9,540 bases of DNA, from NCBI RefSeq assembly GCF_958350005.1, contig NZ_CATWFF010000080.1, forward strand, positions 1-9,540. Reading direction: 5' to 3'. The stretch is from an uncultured Megasphaera sp. GTDB taxonomy: Bacteria > Bacillota > Negativicutes > Veillonellales > Megasphaeraceae. Every line of letters starts with the position of its first letter. Position 1 is the stretch's first letter. Shown piece after piece: positions 4,831-9,540 of this stretch. The notes under the pieces are model-generated. The model was given only the letters and a program-made list of their open reading frames with translations, was not told where the DNA came from and did not search any database. A program made the translations under genes and the position numbers.

Positions 4831-7800
4831 TTATTTTTTTTGCTTGCCGTGTTTCTTTTCAAAGGCAATCATATGGGCTTCTGCATCGTCGTGGCCTTCG
4901 GCTTTGGCTTCGGCAATGAGCGCAACCATTTCTTCGTAGGCTTCCGGAATGACTTTGGTAATATGGGTAATCGTGTCATCCCAGTTTTCCAGGAGCATGT
5001 GGCCCAGATTGCTGTCTGTATAGGCAACGTGCTTTTCCAGCATGGATTTGACGAAGTTCTGTTCTTCCGGATCGGTTACGTCTTCCAGTTTGACCAGGTC
5101 GGTGTTGCATTTACCCGGTTCCAGGTTGTACACATAGGCAATGCCGCCGGACATGCCAGCTGCAAAGTTACGGCCCGTATGTCCGAGGATGAGGACGCGA
5201 CCGCCGGTCATGTATTCACAGCCGTGGTTGCCGACCCCTTCGACGACGGCATTGACGCCGCTGTTGCGGACGCAGAACCGTTCGCCGGCCATGCCGTTGA
5301 TGTAGGCTTCGCCGCTCGTTGCGCCGTAGAAGGCAACGTTGCCGATGATGATATTGTCTTCAGCCGGGAAAATCGATTCCAACGGCGGATATACGATGAT
5401 TTTGCCGCCAGACAGGCCTTTGCCGACGTAGTCATTGGCATCGCCTTCGAGAGCCAGGGTCAGGCCCTGGGGAATGAAGGCGCCGAAACTCTGACCGGCA
5501 GAGCCGACGAAAGACAACTTGATCGTGTCTTCTGCCAGACCTTTTTCGCCATAGCGCTTGGTAATTTCACTGCCCAGCAGGGTCCCTGTGACGCGGTCTG
5601 TGTTCTTGATGCGCAGACGGGCGCGGATGTGTTTCTGATTTTCCAGAGCCGGCCGGCACATGCGGACCAGTTTGGCCATATCCAGGGTAGAATTGATCTG
5701 GTGATCCTGCTTCTTCGTGCAGTGATGGCCAATGCTGGCATCTGTATAAGGACGGAAGAGAAGGTTCTTCAGGTTGACCGTAGCAGCTTTCCAGTTCTGC
5801 AGGTGTGCCTTCTGTTTCAGGCAGTCGTAGCGGCCTACCATTTCATCAATGGTATGGAAGCCGAGACGGGCCATGATTTCGCGCAGATCCTGAGCGACAA
5901 AGCGCATGAAGTTGATAATGTATTCCGGCTTGCCTTTAAACCGCTTGCGCAGTTTTTCGTCCTGTGTACATACGCCGTACGGGCAGGTATTGAGATGGCA
6001 GACGCGGAGCATATGGCAACCAATAGCCAGGAGCGGTGCCGTGCCGAACCCAAAGGCTTCGGCGCCGAACAGGGCGGCAATGGCTACGTCTCGGCCGGTC
6101 AGCATCTTGCCGTCTACTTCCAGAGTGACGCGGTCACGGAGCTTGTTGAGAAGCAAGGTCTGCTGGACTTCAGACAGGCCGATTTCCCAGGGCAGGCCGG
6201 CATGGCGAAGGCTCGTACGGGGAGATGCGCCTGTGCCGCCGTCGTAGCCGCTGACGACGATGTCGTCGGCTTTGGCCTTGACGACGCCGGCAGCAATGGT
6301 GCCGATGCCGGCACCGGCAGTCAGCTTGACGCCGACAGTAGCCTTGCGGTTGGCATTTTTCAGGTCAAAAATCAGTTCTGCCAGATCTTCAATGGAGTAA
6401 ATATCGTGATGAGGCGGCGGGGAAATGAGAGCGACGCCAGTCGTGGCATGACGGGTCTTGGCAATATCCGGATAGACTTTGCTGCCCGGCAGATGGCCCC
6501 CTTCGCCAGGTTTTGCCCCCTGCGAACACTTGATCTGCAGTTCATCGGCGTGAATGAGATAGTTGCTGGTAACGCCGAACCGGGCCGATGCGACCTGCTT
6601 GATTTTGTCATTCGATTCCGTGTTGTACCGGTCAGCTGTTTCGCCGCCTTCGCCGGTGTTGCTCATGCTGCCCAGGCGGTTCATGGCCGTGGCAATACAT
6701 TCATGGGCTTCCTTGCTGAGGGCGCCGTAGCTCATGGCACCGGTGCGGAACCGCTTGACAATGGAGTCTACCGGTTCGACTTCTTCAATAGGAATGCTGC
6801 ACCCTGCGGGATATTCGAAGTCCAGCAGGTCGCGGAGACGGAAAATAGAAGCCTTGTTGACGTGTTCGGCATATTTCTTGTATACGTCGTAATTGTTTTC
6901 CGTGCAGGCTTTCTGCAGGAGCTGTACTGTTTCAGGATCGATAATATGGGGCTGGCCGCCTTTATGATACTGATAGAAGTCGCCTCGTTCCAGTTTGTCG
7001 TCCGTGCCGTATGCCGACTGATGGCGCAGGGCGTTTTCCTGGGCAATTTCCTTGATGCCTACGCCTTCGATGCGGGACGGCGTATTGCAGAAATATTTAT
7101 TAATGACTTCCTGCTTGATGCCGACAGCTTCAAAAATCTGGGCACCGTGGTAGCTGTGGACTGTGGAAATGCCCATTTTGGACATGACAGCCAGAATGCC
7201 GTTTACCGATGCTTTGATATAGTTGGCTTTGGCCGTTTCGTAATCCATTTTGTTCAGCTTCCGCTTGGCAATCAGTTCCTTAATGGATTCAAGGGCAATG
7301 TACGGGTTAATAGCCGTAATGCCGTACCCGATTAAGGTACAGAAATGATGGACTTCCCGCGGTTCCCCTGATTCGAGGATGAGGCCCACGTCAGAGCGGA
7401 CGGCTTTGCTGATAAGGTAGTGGTGAAGTGCTGCCGAAGCCAGCAGGGCCGGAATGGCAGCCATGCGGGAGTTGACGCCGCGGTCCGACAGGACGAGAAT
7501 ATTGGCGCCGTTCTTGATGGCTTTCAGTGCATCGATGCACAGCGATTCAATAGCCGTTTCCATGCCGTCAGCACCGCTGTTGACGGGGTAGAGCATGGAC
7601 AGTGTTGCCGTGCGCAGTTTCTGGGTCAGCAGGGATTTGATGACGGCCATCTGTTCGTTGGTCAGAATTGGCGTCTTCAGGTACAGTGCTGCTGTTGTCG
7701 CTTCGTTGGGGTCCATAATATTGGCGACGTTGCCGGCCATGACTGCCGTAGACATGACGATGTTTTCCCGGACGCCGTCAATAGCCGGATTGGTTACCTG

Positions 7801-9390
7801 AGCGAAGTTTTCCTGGAAATAATCGTACAGAAGCTGCGGTTTGTCGTTGAGGACGGCCAGGGGCACGTCGACGCCCATGGAATCGATGGCGTGCTTGCCG
7901 TCACGGGCCATGGGCAGAATGATCTTGTCCATGTCTTCCTGCGTATAGCCGAAGACCTTTTCCTGTTCTTTCAGGTCATAAGGAATAATCGTATCGCTGA
8001 CGGCAATGTTCTGTGTGGACATGAGGTCGTCCAGGTGCACGATATGTTCTTTGTACCATTCGTGGTACGGATGTTCCGTCGCAATTTGATGCTTGATTTC
8101 GTCGTCGCTGATAATGCGCTGTGCCTTCGTGTCGACGAGGAGCATCTTGCCTGGCTGCAGACGGCCTTTATACAGAATATTTTCCTGAGGAATATTGACG
8201 ACGCCTACTTCTGAGCTGGCAATGACGCAGTCGTTGCGGGTAACGTAGTACCGGGCCGGGCGAAGGCCGTTGCGGTCCAGCATGCCGCCGATGACAATGC
8301 CGTCACAGAAGCCGATGGCTGCCGGGCCGTCCCACGGTTCGAGCATGAAGTTATGGTACCGGTAGAAATCCCGCTTTTCTTCGCTCATAAGGGGATCCCG
8401 TTCCCATGGTTCCGGAATCATCATCATCATGGCGTGCGCCAGGGAATGGCCGGTCATGTACAGGTATTCCAGACAGTTGTCAAACATGGACGAGTCACTG
8501 CCTGTGGCGTCGACGACAGGGAATACTTTTTCCATATCCGGGAAGAATTCTGATTTCGACTTGCCTTCCCGGGCATTGAGCCAGTTAATATTGCCCTGAA
8601 TGGTGTTAATTTCCCCGTTGTGGACGATGTAACGGTTCGGATGGGCCCGGGCCCAGCTGGGGAAGGTATTGGTACTGAACCGGGAGTGAACGAGGGCCAT
8701 AGCCGTCGTAAAGTCCAGGTCAGACAGGTCCAGATAGAAATGACGGAGCTGCATGGATGTGAGCATGCCCTTGTAGACGATGGTCCGGGACGACAGGCTG
8801 GCAATGTAAAAATCTGTGCCCTGTTCCTGGCTGGCCGGAACGATGGCTTTTTCTGCCAGTTTGCGGATGACATACAGTTTCCGTTCAAAGTCCATCTGAC
8901 TGCCCGTGTCAGCACTCTTTTTGATGAAGACCTGCAGAAAATGGGGACGAATGGTCTTGGCAATGCTGCCGATGAGGCTTTCGTCGACCGGGACATCACG
9001 CCAGCCGAGAATGGACAGGCCTTCACTGCGGACAATGTCTTCAAAGGCTTCCATCTGCTTTTTGCGGAAGCTTTCGTAGCGGTGGGCAAAGATCATGCCT
9101 ACGCCGTATTCGCCTTCGTCAGGCAGAGAGAAGCCGAGAACTTCACATTCACGGCAGAAAAACTGGTGCGGTATCTGTACGAGGATGCCGGCGCCGTCGC
9201 CGCTCTGGGCATCGGCCCCTTCTGCACCGCGGTGCTTCAGGTTTTCCAGGATCGTCAGGGCATTATCGATGATTTCATAGGATTTCTTTCCCTTTATGTT
9301 GACAACGAAACCGATGCCGCAGGCGTCGTGTTCGAAGGACGGATCATACAGTCCCTGCGGTTCCGGCAGGTCGCGCATTTTTTTATACAT
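4831..9390 (-). CDS. gltB: Glutamate synthase large (alpha) subunit, NADPH type, 1519 aa
   Basis: This enzyme transfers the amide nitrogen of glutamine to 2-oxoglutarate, making two glutamates in the cytoplasm. The N-terminal class II amidotransferase domain has its catalytic cysteine at C24 (DACGIGF), implying removal of a 23-residue propeptide. It also has LKHRGAEG and the oxyanion-site NGE (258-260). A central domain follows, then the FMN-binding synthase barrel with SNTGEGGE (910-917), GVKLTAGAG (K1022) and GYDGGTGASP (1048-1057). The [3Fe-4S] cysteines are C1131, C1136 and C1141 in CHLNTCPYGVC. The C-terminal GXGXG beta-helix domain includes GNHGCEYMTGG around 1387-1397. Length is typical. 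Residues 918-930 are short and lack the ferredoxin loop of Fd-dependent enzymes, so an NADPH-oxidising GltD partner is expected. The gene appears monocistronic here. The start ATG has AAAAGGAGG (9401-9409) ten bases upstream. Confidence 0.97.
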   Translation of the reverse strand: MYKKMRDLPEPQGLYDPSFEHDACGIGFVVNIKGKKSYEIIDNALTILENLKHRGAEGADAQSGDGAGILVQIPHQFFCRECEVLGFSLPDEGEYGVGMIFAHRYESFRKKQMEAFEDIVRSEGLSILGWRDVPVDESLIGSIAKTIRPHFLQVFIKKSADTGSQMDFERKLYVIRKLAEKAIVPASQEQGTDFYIASLSSRTIVYKGMLTSMQLRHFYLDLSDLDFTTAMALVHSRFSTNTFPSWARAHPNRYIVHNGEINTIQGNINWLNAREGKSKSEFFPDMEKVFPVVDATGSDSSMFDNCLEYLYMTGHSLAHAMMMMIPEPWERDPLMSEEKRDFYRYHNFMLEPWDGPAAIGFCDGIVIGGMLDRNGLRPARYYVTRNDCVIASSEVGVVNIPQENILYKGRLQPGKMLLVDTKAQRIISDDEIKHQIATEHPYHEWYKEHIVHLDDLMSTQNIAVSDTIIPYDLKEQEKVFGYTQEDMDKIILPMARDGKHAIDSMGVDVPLAVLNDKPQLLYDYFQENFAQVTNPAIDGVRENIVMSTAVMAGNVANIMDPNEATTAALYLKTPILTNEQMAVIKSLLTQKLRTATLSMLYPVNSGADGMETAIESLCIDALKAIKNGANILVLSDRGVNSRMAAIPALLASAALHHYLISKAVRSDVGLILESGEPREVHHFCTLIGYGITAINPYIALESIKELIAKRKLNKMDYETAKANYIKASVNGILAVMSKMGISTVHSYHGAQIFEAVGIKQEVINKYFCNTPSRIEGVGIKEIAQENALRHQSAYGTDDKLERGDFYQYHKGGQPHIIDPETVQLLQKACTENNYDVYKKYAEHVNKASIFRLRDLLDFEYPAGCSIPIEEVEPVDSIVKRFRTGAMSYGALSKEAHECIATAMNRLGSMSNTGEGGETADRYNTESNDKIKQVASARFGVTSNYLIHADELQIKCSQGAKPGEGGHLPGSKVYPDIAKTRHATTGVALISPPPHHDIYSIEDLAELIFDLKNANRKATVGVKLTAGAGIGTIAAGVVKAKADDIVVSGYDGGTGASPRTSLRHAGLPWEIGLSEVQQTLLLNKLRDRVTLEVDGKMLTGRDVAIAALFGAEAFGFGTAPLLAIGCHMLRVCHLNTCPYGVCTQDEKLRKRFKGKPEYIINFMRFVAQDLREIMARLGFHTIDEMVGRYDCLKQKAHLQNWKAATVNLKNLLFRPYTDASIGHHCTKKQDHQINSTLDMAKLVRMCRPALENQKHIRARLRIKNTDRVTGTLLGSEITKRYGEKGLAEDTIKLSFVGSAGQSFGAFIPQGLTLALEGDANDYVGKGLSGGKIIVYPPLESIFPAEDNIIIGNVAFYGATSGEAYINGMAGERFCVRNSGVNAVVEGVGNHGCEYMTGGRVLILGHTGRNFAAGMSGGIAYVYNLEPGKCNTDLVKLEDVTDPEEQNFVKSMLEKHVAYTDSNLGHMLLENWDDTITHITKVIPEAYEEMVALIAEAKAEGHDDAEAHMIAFEKKHGKQKK

Positions 9391-9416
9391 ACTGGTACTA
9401 CCTCCTTTTAGATATG

Positions 9417-9460
9417 AAAAAACGAGCCGATACCGTACATACGCCGGGCGGAAGGCTCGT
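9417..9460 (-). terminator. Terminator-like hairpin in the gltB leader (putative attenuator)
   Basis: On the minus strand ACGAGCC (9460-9454) pairs with GGCTCGT (9428-9422), followed by a run of six T residues (complement of 9422-9417). The hairpin lies downstream of the predicted gltB promoter and upstream of its ribosome binding site. It would therefore stop gltB transcripts before the start codon unless opened. A competing 5-bp helix, ACGCC (9470-9466) with GGCGT (9445-9441), crosses the terminator stem and cannot form with it as a simple nested fold. Which signal controls the switch is unknown. Confidence 0.7.
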
Positions 9461-9477
9461 ATTCAGGCGTGTATATC

Positions 9478-9506
9478 ATTATAAACAATTCATGCATTGA
9501 ATGCAA
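9478..9506 (-). promoter_or_regulatory. Putative sigma-A promoter of gltB
   Basis: On the minus strand TTGCAT (9506-9501) and TATAAT (9483-9478) are separated by 17 bases. Initiation would fall near 9471, giving a leader of about 80 bases that contains the attenuator-like hairpin and the ribosome binding site. The -10 box is perfect; the -35 box matches only its TTG. Confidence 0.7.
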
Positions 9507-9540
9507 CAACTTACAGCAAATTTTACGACATGAATATTAA

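Noticed and set aside
4716..4868. N-terminal extension of the EamA transporter to a start inside gltB
   Set aside because: The extension would run through the gltB terminator and the likely EamA promoter, adds a non-membrane segment, and has a worse ribosome site than the ATG at 4715.
4840..7335. An 831-codon plus-strand open frame opposite gltB
   Set aside because: It is the codon-register antisense of gltB. It has no ribosome binding site and no recognisable domain, and its openness is explained by the rarity of TTA, CTA and TCA codons in gltB.
9391..9460. ANTAR-type or T-box leader for gltB
   Set aside because: I found no pair of hexaloop hairpins with the A/G loop pattern and no T-box core, and the leader is too short for a T-box.

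Overview
The window looks like a chromosomal segment of a Firmicute with roughly 50% GC, probably a Negativicute of the Megasphaera/Dialister kind. The signs are strong AGGAGG-type ribosome binding sites, sigma-A style promoters, intrinsic terminators and a tRNA-sensing T-box leader. The taxon is inferred from style and protein flavour, not from a search. There are six protein genes: one partial at the left edge, five complete. No rRNA, tRNA, CRISPR array, insertion sequence or phage gene is visible.

Left part. Bases 1-230 hold the 3' end of a zinc-type threonine dehydrogenase-like gene (+). About 220 bases with no convincing gene follow. Then comes a two-gene minus-strand operon: a radical SAM enzyme (1134-2021), then an exported protein of unknown function (498-1118), closed by a strong terminator at 451-493. 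The operon appears to start from a -10 element at 2049-2054.

Middle part. The space between the radical SAM promoter and the next plus-strand promoter (about 2073-2241) is packed with short, near-perfect inverted repeats of differing sequence. A textbook promoter (2279-2307) then drives a complete T-box riboswitch with its own terminator (about 2314-2599). The specifier loop reads GTC and the T-box bulge reads TGGT, both of which fit tRNA-Val. The controlled gene is a sodium-dependent BASS-family transporter (2664-3665). This suggests that a transporter, perhaps for a branched-chain 2-keto acid or another valine-linked metabolite, is turned on when charged tRNA-Val runs short. Facing it from the minus strand is an EamA/DMT-family metabolite transporter (3807-4715). 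The 141 bases between the two 3' ends contain a perfect 17-bp hairpin with no U-tract.

Right part. Nearly half the window is gltB (4831-9390, minus), the large subunit of NADPH-type glutamate synthase. It lies between a terminator 17 bases past its stop and its own promoter with an approximately 80-base leader. The leader contains a second intrinsic-terminator-like hairpin between promoter and start codon, so transcription attenuation of gltB is likely. No gltD (small subunit) gene is next to it within the window.

The clearest common theme is nitrogen and amino-acid metabolism: threonine breakdown, glutamate synthesis, a valine-tRNA-responsive transporter and a second metabolite transporter. 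The most interesting signals are in the non-coding DNA: the T-box/BASS pairing, the dyad array beside it, and the putative gltB attenuator.
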